Assembly (NCBI GenBank): GCA_903904765.1
Contig: CAIVEA010000841.1
Coordinates: 1-6,213 of the forward strand
Direction: 5' to 3'
DNA from: an uncultured Chloroflexota bacterium
GTDB taxonomy: Bacteria; Chloroflexota; Anaerolineae; Aggregatilineales; Phototrophicaceae
Length of the DNA: 6,213 nucleotides
The notes beneath the pieces are model-generated. The model worked only from the letters and a program-made list of their open reading frames with translations. It made no database searches and was not told where the DNA came from. Shown here one piece after another: positions 1 to 6,123 of this stretch (its first letter is position 1; each line of letters starts with the position of its first letter). The translations under genes and the position numbers were made by a program.

Positions 1-150
1 CAGTTCCCCGGCGGTCAGTCGCGTACTGCGCTGAACCTTCTGGTGGACTTCCTGCGTAACGGTACTGCTCCTGCGCAGCATGACAACTACCTGACTCCGG
101 TTCTGATGACGGCGGAAAACCTGAGCGAAGCTGAGCGTATTGGTGAGATT
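1..150 (+). repeat. Direct repeat, copy A: C-terminal end of an upstream sugar-binding domain
   Basis: These bases align without gaps to 889-1038, an offset of 888 bases or 296 codons. There are 8 mismatches in 150 bases (94.7% identity). The first 59 bases are identical and five mismatches cluster in the last 21 bases. Only one mismatch changes an amino acid (Asn AAC at 58-60 against Lys AAG at 946-948). Homology stops at codon 51, where this copy runs on into the linker and copy B ends. The repeat almost certainly continues upstream of the window. Confidence 0.95.
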
Positions 151-1047
151 CAGCCGGTGGATACCAAGCCGTTGCGGATTGCTGTTTCGCTGCCCGATCT
201 GGCGTTCCCGTTCTTCGTTCACATGCAGAAGCAGGTGGAAGACGAAGCGGCGAAACTGGGCGTGGAAGTGGTGATTTTGGATGGGCGTGGTGACACGACC
301 AAGCAGACTGCCGATCTCGAATCGGTGATTGCCGAACAGTATGATGGTTTGCTGATTTCCCCGCTGACGGCAGACGCGATGGCTCCGGCGGTACAGGCTG
401 TGATTGACGCGGGCATTCCGGTTGTGACGATTGACCGTAATGTGGCGGGCGACACGGCACTGGCGACGCTGGCACATGTCGGTGCGGACAATGTGAAGGG
501 TGGCGAGGCGCAGGGTCAGTGGATTCTGGATCACTTCCCGAATGGCGCGAAGATTTTCAATCTTCAGGGCACACCGGGCGCGACTCCGGCGATTGATCGT
601 AATGCGGGTCTGAAGAACATCATTGACGGCAAGGCCGAATATGCAGTGGTGTTCGAGCAGACGGCGAACTTCCGCCGTGCGGACGGTCTGAGCGTGACGG
701 AAGCGGGTCTGGCGGCGCAGGATACCCCGCCGGATGTGATCGTGGCGGCGAACGACGACATGGCGCTGGGTGCTCTGGAAGCGTTGAAGGCTGCTGATCT
801 GGTGGGTAAGGTGGCGGTGCTGGGCTTCGATGCACTGCCGGAAGCGCTGCTGGCGGTACAGAATGGTGAACTGACGGGTACGGTGGAACAGTTCCCCGGC
901 GGTCAGTCGCGTACTGCGCTGAACCTTCTGGTGGACTTCCTGCGTAAGGGTACTGCTCCTGCACAGCATGATAACTACCTGACTCCGGTTCTGATGACGG
1001 CGGAAAACCTGAGCGAAGCCGAACGTATCGGTGAAATCAGCGGGTAA
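1..1047 (+). CDS. Tandem-domain ribose-type sugar-binding protein of an ABC transporter, 5'-partial
   Basis: The frame is open from base 1 and ends at TAA 1045-1047, so the true start and any signal peptide lie upstream; the ATG at 43 is internal. Codons 1-50 are the C-terminal end of one periplasmic-binding domain (Peripla_BP_4, RbsB-like). A linker of roughly eight residues (QPVDTKP) leads into a complete second domain beginning LRIAVSL at about 172. The second domain shows the ligand residues expected of ribose/galactose-type binding proteins: FPFF (FF at 211-216), Asp-Arg at 433-438, Arg at 598-600, AANDD near 745-759, GFD (Asp at 829-831) and Gln at 889-891. Known role of the family: capturing a pentose or hexose outside the membrane for an ABC importer. 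No permease or ATPase gene is in view. No DNA-binding domain is visible, which argues against a LacI-type repressor. Codon use is strongly biased (ctg, ggt, gcg, cgt), suggesting high expression. The sugar is unknown. Confidence 0.9.
   Translation, partial: QFPGGQSRTALNLLVDFLRNGTAPAQHDNYLTPVLMTAENLSEAERIGEIQPVDTKPLRIAVSLPDLAFPFFVHMQKQVEDEAAKLGVEVVILDGRGDTTKQTADLESVIAEQYDGLLISPLTADAMAPAVQAVIDAGIPVVTIDRNVAGDTALATLAHVGADNVKGGEAQGQWILDHFPNGAKIFNLQGTPGATPAIDRNAGLKNIIDGKAEYAVVFEQTANFRRADGLSVTEAGLAAQDTPPDVIVAANDDMALGALEALKAADLVGKVAVLGFDALPEALLAVQNGELTGTVEQFPGGQSRTALNLLVDFLRKGTAPAQHDNYLTPVLMTAENLSEAERIGEISG
889..1038 (+). repeat. Direct repeat, copy B: C-terminal end of the last sugar-binding domain
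   Basis: This is the downstream partner of 1-150. After the repeat the frame ends in Ser-Gly-stop (1039-1047) where copy A reads Gln-Pro-Val-Asp and continues into the next domain. The last domain of the polyprotein therefore lacks the linker. Confidence 0.95.
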
Positions 1048-1066
1048 CGCCTGAAGTGTAGGTTTG

Positions 1067-1094
1067 AGGGGGCGTTTTAGAGCGCCCCCTTTTT
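1067..1094 (+). terminator. Rho-independent terminator after the sugar-binding protein gene
   Basis: An 8-bp perfect GC-rich stem (AGGGGGCG at 1067-1074 with CGCCCCCT at 1083-1090) closes an 8-base loop and is followed by TTTT at 1091-1094. It begins 20 bases after the stop codon. Because the next gene's ribosome-binding site starts 12 bases later, this hairpin probably acts as a leaky terminator or mRNA 3' stabiliser that sets the binding protein well above the downstream cupin gene. Confidence 0.88.
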
Positions 1095-1105
1095 ATTCAA
1101 GATAC

Positions 1106-1109
1106 GGAG
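1106..1109 (+). promoter_or_regulatory. Ribosome-binding site of the cupin gene
   Basis: GGAG lies seven bases before the ATG at 1117 and supports that start. No room exists for a promoter between the terminator and this site. Confidence 0.75.
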
Positions 1110-1116
1110 AAACCTG

Positions 1117-2361
1117 ATGGGCGACAAACAGAATTTGAAACTCGCACAGCAGGCGCTGGAAATGGGCGATGGGGTCGTGCGGCTGATGCCGACATGGGTT
1201 CCGCGTTCATTCTGCGTGCCGGGCCGCCGACTGCGGTTGCATCCAGCAGACCTGTATGCGTTTGGCGGGAATCGCGGTGGTATTGATGAACGCTGGTTTT
1301 CCAGCACAACCCATGCAGATAATGGGCCGCTCACTCTGCCTGATGAAGGTTTGAGTTACATCTATCTGGACAACAAGAAAAAGGTTGCTCTGAAAGATGC
1401 GATTGGCCTGATGGGTGATAGCATATTGGGTAAATCCGTCATGAAGAAATATGGCGGATGGGTGATGTATAGCAAGTTTTTCGACAATATGTATCCCTTG
1501 CCGCATCACCTCCATCAGAGCGATGAAAAAGCGGCAGATGTGGGGCGCGTGGGAAAACCGGAAGCATATTACTATCCACCACAGTATAACTTTGCACTAG
1601 ACACATTCCCGTACACATTCTTCGGGTTTGAACCCGGAACGACCAAAGATCAGGTTGTGGACTGCTTGAAGCGTTGGAATGAAGGTGATAATGGGATTTT
1701 GCGTCTGTCCAAAGCTTATCGCTTAACTCCGGGTACTGGGTGGGATGTGCCACCGGGTATCTTGCACGCGCCGGGGACGATGTGTACATACGAGCCGCAG
1801 CGCGCGAGTGATGTGTTCTCGATGTGGCAGTCTTTGATCGCAGACTACTACATTGTAGATCGTCAATTCCTCGTTAAGGATGTGCCGAAGGATAAGTGGG
1901 ACGACTACGACTACTTGCTGGCGTTGTTGGACTGGGAAGGCAATATTGACCCGAACTTCGGCGAGAACCACTACTGCGAACCGATCCCGATTGGCACGCC
2001 ACAACAGGCTGGGGATGCTGGATACCAAGAGAAGTGGATTGTGTACGGCAGCGAATGGTTCAGTGCGAAAGAATTGACTATTCAGCCGGGACGCACGGTT
2101 GTAATCCATGATCCGGTGGCGTATGGTGCGATCACGTTGCAAGGGTACGGGCAGTTTGGTAAGCACCGAGTGTCTGCACCGTCCATGATTCGCTTCGGTG
2201 AGATGACCGAAGATGAATTCTTCGTGACTGCCGATGCCGCAGGGCGCGGTGTGCAGATCACCAATGGCAGTTCGTTCGAGCCACTGGTGATTCTTAAGCA
2301 TTTCAACCCGGGCAATCCTGAGATGCCGAAACGTAAAAAAACCAAAGCCCGTCGCAGCTAG
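1117..2361 (+). CDS. Mannose-6-phosphate isomerase-like cupin protein (putative sugar isomerase)
   Basis: A 414-residue protein that I place in the cupin superfamily near class I phosphomannose isomerases. Residues 128-150 carry the pattern PLPHHLHQSDE...GKPEAYY, equivalent to the PMI motif with QxHP, a downstream Glu and GKxExW. Residues 203-228 (LTPG, then VPPGILHAPG, then YEPQ) match the second cupin motif. Candidate metal ligands are His131, His133, Glu149 and His217. The Gln of the PMI Q-x-H site appears as His131, so the metal site may be three-histidine. A second beta-rich region (about 305-392) could be the C-terminal cupin domain, and the tail (404-414) is very basic. There is no signal peptide, so it is likely cytoplasmic. 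It follows the sugar-binding gene and converges on a sugar kinase and a phosphosugar mutase, which supports a role in sugar isomerisation. Substrate and phosphorylation state are unknown, and a binding or non-PMI isomerase role is possible. Confidence 0.75.
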   Translation: MGDKQNLKLAQQALEMGDGVVRLMPTWVPRSFCVPGRRLRLHPADLYAFGGNRGGIDERWFSSTTHADNGPLTLPDEGLSYIYLDNKKKVALKDAIGLMGDSILGKSVMKKYGGWVMYSKFFDNMYPLPHHLHQSDEKAADVGRVGKPEAYYYPPQYNFALDTFPYTFFGFEPGTTKDQVVDCLKRWNEGDNGILRLSKAYRLTPGTGWDVPPGILHAPGTMCTYEPQRASDVFSMWQSLIADYYIVDRQFLVKDVPKDKWDDYDYLLALLDWEGNIDPNFGENHYCEPIPIGTPQQAGDAGYQEKWIVYGSEWFSAKELTIQPGRTVVIHDPVAYGAITLQGYGQFGKHRVSAPSMIRFGEMTEDEFFVTADAAGRGVQITNGSSFEPLVILKHFNPGNPEMPKRKKTKARRS

Positions 2362-2383
2362 GGCAAAACAGATCTAGGGACAT

Positions 2384-2414
2384 AAAACAGGCCAGTGAAA
2401 CGTTGGCCTGTTTT
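2384..2414. terminator. Bidirectional rho-independent terminator between convergent genes
   Basis: An 11-bp stem (AAAACAGGCCA at 2384-2394 with its complement at 2404-2414) closes a 9-base loop. On the plus strand it runs into a nine-base T tract (2411-2419). On the minus strand the hairpin is followed by four Ts. It sits 22 bases after the cupin stop and just beyond the stop of the mutase gene read on the minus strand, so it can end both transcripts. Confidence 0.92.
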
Positions 2415-2421
2415 TTTTTGC

Positions 2422-3810
2422 TCATTCGACGTGGCGGTGAATTTGCGCCAGCACACCTTCTGCGATTTCGGGTGCGCCTTTCAGGAAACGCTCGGCGACA
2501 CCGAGCATGTCGGTGGTGGTACGTCCCTCAAAGCGCAGTGTGAAGGCGGCTTCGGTGACGGATGCACGCATGAGTGCCCAACCCTCGGCGTATTCCGCTT
2601 TGACCCCATCAATCGAGATGAGGGTTGCGCCGTCCTGCTCAGCGTGTTGTGCTGCTTTGCGGATAAGTGGGGTTTTATCCCCGATGTAATGGATGCGAAT
2701 ATCCGGCGTGCTGGTATAGACGGGCATACGAGCGATTAACTCCGAAATTGGTTGCTCGTAGGCTTGCATGAGTTGGGTGATGAGCAGGGCAGAATACAGG
2801 CCGTCATCTCCGCCTGCTAGTTCACGGTAAAAGAGATGTCCGCTGTATTCACCGCCCATGACGGCATCATGCTGGAGCATGGATGTCTTGATGAAGGTAT
2901 GCCCGGATTTTTGCGGGATGGGCGTGCCTTGATGGGATGTGACCATTTCGGCAACCAAGCGCGAGAGCTTCAGATCATATATGACTGCGCTGGAACCGCC
3001 ATGCTGCAAAAGTTCACTCGCTAACCATGCAATTAGGCGGTCACTAGAGATGCGATTTCCGCGTTCGTCCACCAATCCAACGCGATCGCCATCCCCATCG
3101 AATCCGAAGCCAGCCTGTGCACCCTGCGTTTTGACTACTTCTTGAAGTGATAGCAGGTCTTTGGGGCCGGATATATCCGGTGAACGCTGGGTGAATTGCG
3201 GGTCAGGTATGCCGAAAATAGTGGTGGCAGGAATGTGAAGCGCGTCAATAATTGCACCCATGACCCATCCTGTTGCGCCGCCGCCGCAGTCGAATGCTAA
3301 TTTGCGCGCACGTTCGCCGATGCCAGCAAAACGCTGCGCCAACCAACCGACATAATCGGGCAGAATGTTCAGTGATTCACGAGTGCCGTTGCCAGCACTG
3401 AATTCTTCGTTGGTGACGATGCGCTTGAGGTTCTCGATTTCGGCTGGGGTGATCGGGAAATGACCGATGGCTGGCTTGAAGCCATTCCAACCGGGGGGGC
3501 TGTGCGAAGCTGTAACCATCACGCCCGTATCTATGCCTAGCTTGCGGCGGGCGAAATAGTAACCGGGAGTGGAAAGCTGACCGAGGTTCACGACATGGAG
3601 GCCACTCTCGATAAAACCCTGTTCGAGCGCGGTCAGCAATTCAGGGGTGGAAAGGCGAAAATCACCACCGATGATGGCGCGTTTCACGGGGCTGATCGTC
3701 CCCATTGCACGGCCTAAACGATAAGCGAGTTCCGGTGTGACATCGCGCTGATTTTCGCCTCGGAGATCACATTCTTTGAAAGCGGTTAGTGGGAACTGCG
3801 TTGTAGACAT
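2422..3810 (-). CDS. Phosphoglucomutase/phosphomannomutase family enzyme (alpha-D-phosphohexomutase)
   Basis: A protein of 462 residues from the chosen ATG at 3810, the usual length for bacterial PMM/PGM enzymes. Family motifs appear in order. The active-site serine loop is TASHSP with Ser102. The Mg-binding loop is DGDGDR at 238-243. The sugar-recognition motif is GEYSGH at 320-325. The phosphate-binding loop is RASVTE at 415-420, where many relatives have RPSNTEP. The enzyme should move phosphate between C1 and C6 (or C5) of an aldose through a phosphoserine and a bisphosphate intermediate. The frame is open to an ATG at 3936, but the 42 extra residues are unlike the family and lie inside the kinase gene; family homology starts with FKECDLRG shortly after 3810. 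The start overlaps the kinase end by 25 bases, so the two are probably co-transcribed and translationally coupled. Glucose, mannose, ribose or glucosamine phosphate specificity cannot be decided. Confidence 0.9.
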   Translation of the reverse strand: MSTTQFPLTAFKECDLRGENQRDVTPELAYRLGRAMGTISPVKRAIIGGDFRLSTPELLTALEQGFIESGLHVVNLGQLSTPGYYFARRKLGIDTGVMVTASHSPPGWNGFKPAIGHFPITPAEIENLKRIVTNEEFSAGNGTRESLNILPDYVGWLAQRFAGIGERARKLAFDCGGGATGWVMGAIIDALHIPATTIFGIPDPQFTQRSPDISGPKDLLSLQEVVKTQGAQAGFGFDGDGDRVGLVDERGNRISSDRLIAWLASELLQHGGSSAVIYDLKLSRLVAEMVTSHQGTPIPQKSGHTFIKTSMLQHDAVMGGEYSGHLFYRELAGGDDGLYSALLITQLMQAYEQPISELIARMPVYTSTPDIRIHYIGDKTPLIRKAAQHAEQDGATLISIDGVKAEYAEGWALMRASVTEAAFTLRFEGRTTTDMLGVAERFLKGAPEIAEGVLAQIHRHVE

Positions 3811-5228
3811 GCAGCTTGTAACTCCGATAGTTTCTGGCGCAGGGGGGCTACCCATGCTGCCACAGGAGAGATGACAGACGATGTTTGAACCATTGCTTTT
3901 TGGGCTGCGCTGACGGATCCCTTGTGCCAAATCCACGCAGCGGCTAAGAGCGCACTTCCCATTGCAGCATCTGGTTCTTCGGCGATATGCAGGTCGCGGT
4001 TGAGAGCAGAGGCGATCACTTTGCCGAGTGTTTTCCCATGTGCGCCACCCCCCGACAGGAAGAAACGACCATCAGCGGGTGCGCCGAGTGCAGCAGAGGC
4101 TTCGACTGACCATGCTGTTGTAAGGGCGATTCCTTCGAGATAGGCTGCGAAACGTTCGGCATCGGAACGTGGTGTGCCCACAGTAAATCCCTCGATGGTG
4201 GCACTCACGAACGGCATGCGTTCCCCACGCCGTACTAGCGGGTAGACAATTATGTTGGTGGGGATGGCATCTTCCGCATGGGTGTCAAGTTCGGTGATTT
4301 GCGTCTGACCGAATGTTTTGAGCAGCGATTCGCCTCCAACATTGCTGGCTCCGCCGGGCAACCAGTAGCCTTCCGGGTGACGATGGCAGTAAATGCGCCC
4401 TTCAGGATCACGCACTACATCGGGAGAAACGCCACGAATGGCGATGGTTGTCCCGATGGTGAGATTCCAGTCACCGGGTTCACAAGCGCCAGATGCGAGG
4501 AAGGAAGCCATTCCGTCGGATGCTCCGGCAATGATGGGCGTACCAGCGCGAATCCCGGTCACAATGGCGGCTTCGGCGGATACTGTGGCGATCATCTCAC
4601 CGGGACGAAATACCCGTGGGAATAATGCTGCGGGCAGGTCGAGATGGGTGGAGATGAATTCCGGCCACGCGCCTGTAATGAGGTTCACGCCGGATTTGAG
4701 TGCGTTTGAGGAGTCAGTGCAGTTGTAATTCCCGCTGAGTCGCCCCACCACAAAGTCTGCCGAGTGCGAGAACTTATAGGTTTGGGCGATCACTTCCGGA
4801 GCATGACGCAGAAGCCATAACATTTTGACAAGTGCAAAGGCAGGCGGAAAGCTGTAGCCGTGCTGAATGCAAAATTCAGCAGCAGCCTTGTTCACATCAG
4901 CTTCCAGCCCCGCGGCGCGGCCATCGTTATACATGAGAGCCGGAATCAACGGATTTCCTTCGTGGTTTATCGGTACAAATGTGCCGGAGGTGGCATCAAT
5001 GGCAATCGCTTCGATGGGAATATTGTCTAATACGGTGATGATATCGCGCAGGCAAGCTTTACTAGATGTCCACCATTCGAGAGCATCTTGCTCAGCCCAA
5101 CCCGGTTGCGGTTGATAAGGTGGGGCTTTGAACACGGATTTGGAACGGGCGATAATGCGCCCCTGCGCGTCTACTGCCAGCGCCCGTGCGCCACCCGTGC
5201 CGATATCTAATCCAATTACAACGCTCAT
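3786..5228 (-). CDS. FGGY-family carbohydrate kinase, pentulokinase-like
   Basis: A 480-residue protein, full length for the FGGY family. The N-terminal phosphate loop DIGTGGAR (8-15) and the IDATSGTFV segment (77-85) start the first RNase H-like domain. The second domain has GASDGMASF with the probable catalytic base Asp238, then TIGTT (257-261), and the nucleotide-binding SGGGAHGK at 392-399 followed by DAAMGSALLAAA (420-431). The family uses ATP to phosphorylate ketoses, polyols or glycerol in the cytoplasm. DATSGT is closer to ribulokinase or xylulokinase type enzymes than to glycerol kinase, but substrate assignment from motifs is unsafe. It is the first gene of a two-gene operon with the mutase, whose start lies within its last codons. 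The ATG at 5228 is supported by the core motif starting at residue 4; only a weak purine-rich site (AGG about 12 bases upstream) precedes it. Confidence 0.9.
   Translation of the reverse strand: MSVVIGLDIGTGGARALAVDAQGRIIARSKSVFKAPPYQPQPGWAEQDALEWWTSSKACLRDIITVLDNIPIEAIAIDATSGTFVPINHEGNPLIPALMYNDGRAAGLEADVNKAAAEFCIQHGYSFPPAFALVKMLWLLRHAPEVIAQTYKFSHSADFVVGRLSGNYNCTDSSNALKSGVNLITGAWPEFISTHLDLPAALFPRVFRPGEMIATVSAEAAIVTGIRAGTPIIAGASDGMASFLASGACEPGDWNLTIGTTIAIRGVSPDVVRDPEGRIYCHRHPEGYWLPGGASNVGGESLLKTFGQTQITELDTHAEDAIPTNIIVYPLVRRGERMPFVSATIEGFTVGTPRSDAERFAAYLEGIALTTAWSVEASAALGAPADGRFFLSGGGAHGKTLGKVIASALNRDLHIAEEPDAAMGSALLAAAWIWHKGSVSAAQKAMVQTSSVISPVAAWVAPLRQKLSELQAACLQRSSH
3822..3825 (-). promoter_or_regulatory. 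Ribosome-binding site deciding the mutase start
   Basis: Read on the minus strand, GGAG lies 11 bases before the ATG at 3810, inside the kinase coding sequence. Together with the onset of family homology it favours 3810 over the upstream in-frame ATG at 3936. Confidence 0.6.
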
Positions 5229-5271
5229 AGTGGAGATGACCTAATCAGAAGGGAAAATGGAGAAAAATCAC

Positions 5272-5345
5272 ATCGTATCATGAGAGAATCGTAACTCGTG
5301 ATTCGGGTTTTGGCAATCAAACCGTTCTCTCAAAATGGATACGAT
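5272..5345. repeat. Nested inverted repeats in the divergent intergenic region, possible operator
   Basis: ATCGTATC (5272-5279) pairs with GATACGAT (5338-5345), and TGAGAGAA (5281-5288) pairs with TTCTCTCA (5325-5332). The left pair of elements is 1 base apart and the right pair 5 bases apart. A shorter GGTTT/AAACC pair (5306-5310 with 5319-5323) lies between the arms, as does a GAATC/GATTC dyad (5286-5290 with 5300-5304). The arms overlap the candidate kinase promoter, which suits binding of a dimeric regulator to two distant half-sites or a cruciform-forming element. There is no T tract, so it is not a standard terminator. Confidence 0.5.
5288..5316 (-). promoter_or_regulatory. Candidate sigma70-type promoter for the kinase-mutase operon
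   Basis: On the minus strand TTGCCA (5316-5311, five of six matches to the -35 consensus) and TACGAT (5293-5288, four of six to the -10 consensus) are 17 bases apart. This would start transcription near 5281 and leave a leader of about 50 bases. A second TACGAT preceded by TGA (5280-5272) looks like an extended -10 but lacks a -35. The prediction is by eye only. Confidence 0.35.
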
Positions 5346-5406
5346 TGGCAACGAAAAGGTGCAGTTTTGCGTATAGCAGTTCAGACCGGATTGGTGGCAT
5401 TTGGCT

Positions 5407-5411
5407 AGGAG
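5407..5411 (+). promoter_or_regulatory. Ribosome-binding site of the GTPase gene
   Basis: AGGAG lies six bases before the GTG at 5418. A clean Shine-Dalgarno site at ideal distance supports GTG as the start codon. Confidence 0.8.
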
Positions 5412-5417
5412 TTCATT

Positions 5418-6122
5418 GTGGCGAACCTTTTTGACACCTTGATTACGATTGTAGTGGGGACGATCAGCGGGGTGAGCAAGGTCGTGAATACGACGATGAG
5501 CGCCCTGCAAGATTTTTTCTATGTGAAGGTGTCGGGCGTTTCGTTCATTGTGTTGGGGGCACGGCAAACGGGGAAAACGACGTTCATCGAATGGTTGCGA
5601 GCGAACATGCGGGTTTTGGATGATGATTTTCGCCCTGATCCCACCGCCGCAGGTGGGGATGTGATACCCGATTTCACTACACGGGTCGGGGATACGTACA
5701 TGAAATTACGCCCAAACCGGGATGTGGGTGGAGAGTATGCGATGTGGGAAACCGATTGGGTTGATCTTTTCCGTGGAGCGCAACCACGCGGAATTGTGTT
5801 TTTGCTCGATCATACGGATGTGGTGACGCAGAAAGATGCCTTGAACTTTGTGTTACAAATGCTTGAGGATGAGCCTGCGCTGGCGAAACAGGTGAAGGCG
5901 TTTTACATCCTTGTGAACAAGTCTGATGTGTGGGGGGATGACACTACGGTGGATGGTATTCTCCAGAATTATCGTAATGAGCAAAAGCGGCTAAAGAGCC
6001 AATCGGAAAGGTACGGGTATAGTTTTGTGATCGCGGAAGGTAGTTTGATGACCAACCGAGGCGTAGTAGAGTTCATGAAAAAGTTTTTGAACGCGGTACG
6101 TCCGAAACCTATGGCGGTCTGA
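5418..6122 (+). CDS. Small Ras/Arf-like GTPase (TRAFAC class) with hydrophobic N-terminus
   Basis: A 234-residue protein starting at GTG, with a good Shine-Dalgarno site. G1 (P-loop) is GARQTGKT at 47-54. A possible switch I Pro-Thr lies at 75-76. G3 is DVGG at 102-105, followed by Glu106 where Ras has the catalytic Gln. The strand GIVFLLD (125-131) precedes G4 NKSD at 167-170. AEGS (206-209) may be a divergent G5. Residues 4-23 are rich in Leu, Ile and Val and could be an amphipathic or membrane-anchoring helix, as in Arf proteins. The overall look is like the Arf/SR-beta side of the family, and it resembles GTPases annotated as TRAFAC-clade or DO-GTPase in predicted bacterial conflict systems. 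Its exact role is unknown. The next gene begins one base after the stop codon, so the two are tightly coupled and probably act together. It diverges from the kinase operon and seems functionally unrelated to it. Confidence 0.85.
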   Translation: MANLFDTLITIVVGTISGVSKVVNTTMSALQDFFYVKVSGVSFIVLGARQTGKTTFIEWLRANMRVLDDDFRPDPTAAGGDVIPDFTTRVGDTYMKLRPNRDVGGEYAMWETDWVDLFRGAQPRGIVFLLDHTDVVTQKDALNFVLQMLEDEPALAKQVKAFYILVNKSDVWGDDTTVDGILQNYRNEQKRLKSQSERYGYSFVIAEGSLMTNRGVVEFMKKFLNAVRPKPMAV

Positions 6123-6123
6123 G

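Noticed and set aside
43..45. ATG at 43 as the start of the sugar-binding protein
   Set aside because: The frame is open from base 1 and the residues before and after 43 match the C-terminal end of the same protein at 931. It is an internal Met at a position occupied by Val in copy B's frame context or by chance, and no ribosome-binding site precedes it.
1..1047. LacI-family repressor instead of a transport binding protein
   Set aside because: The ligand-binding fold is shared, but the segment between the two domains is a short linker with no helix-turn-helix, and the tandem arrangement does not suit a repressor.
1723..2301. 192-residue minus-strand open frame
   Set aside because: It lies antisense within the well-supported cupin gene, shows no recognisable domain and no ribosome-binding site.
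2395..2739. 114-residue plus-strand open frame
   Set aside because: It starts inside the terminator hairpin and is antisense to the mutase gene, with a low-complexity Gly/Cys-rich translation.
3811..3936. N-terminal extension of the mutase to the ATG at 3936
   Set aside because: The 42 residues are Ser/Pro/Cys-rich and unlike the family, lie wholly inside the kinase gene, and a GGAG site precedes the ATG at 3810 where homology starts.
5310..5376. Plus-strand promoter for the GTPase (TTGGCA at 5310 or 5345, TATAGC at 5372)
   Set aside because: The -35-like boxes have no -10 at acceptable spacing; the nearest TATA-like box is 21 bases from the second TTGGCA. A promoter probably exists here but cannot be placed.
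5268..5567. 99-residue minus-strand open frame crossing the divergent intergenic region
   Set aside because: It overlaps the GTPase start and the inverted repeats, has no domain signature, and would sit between the kinase and its likely promoter.
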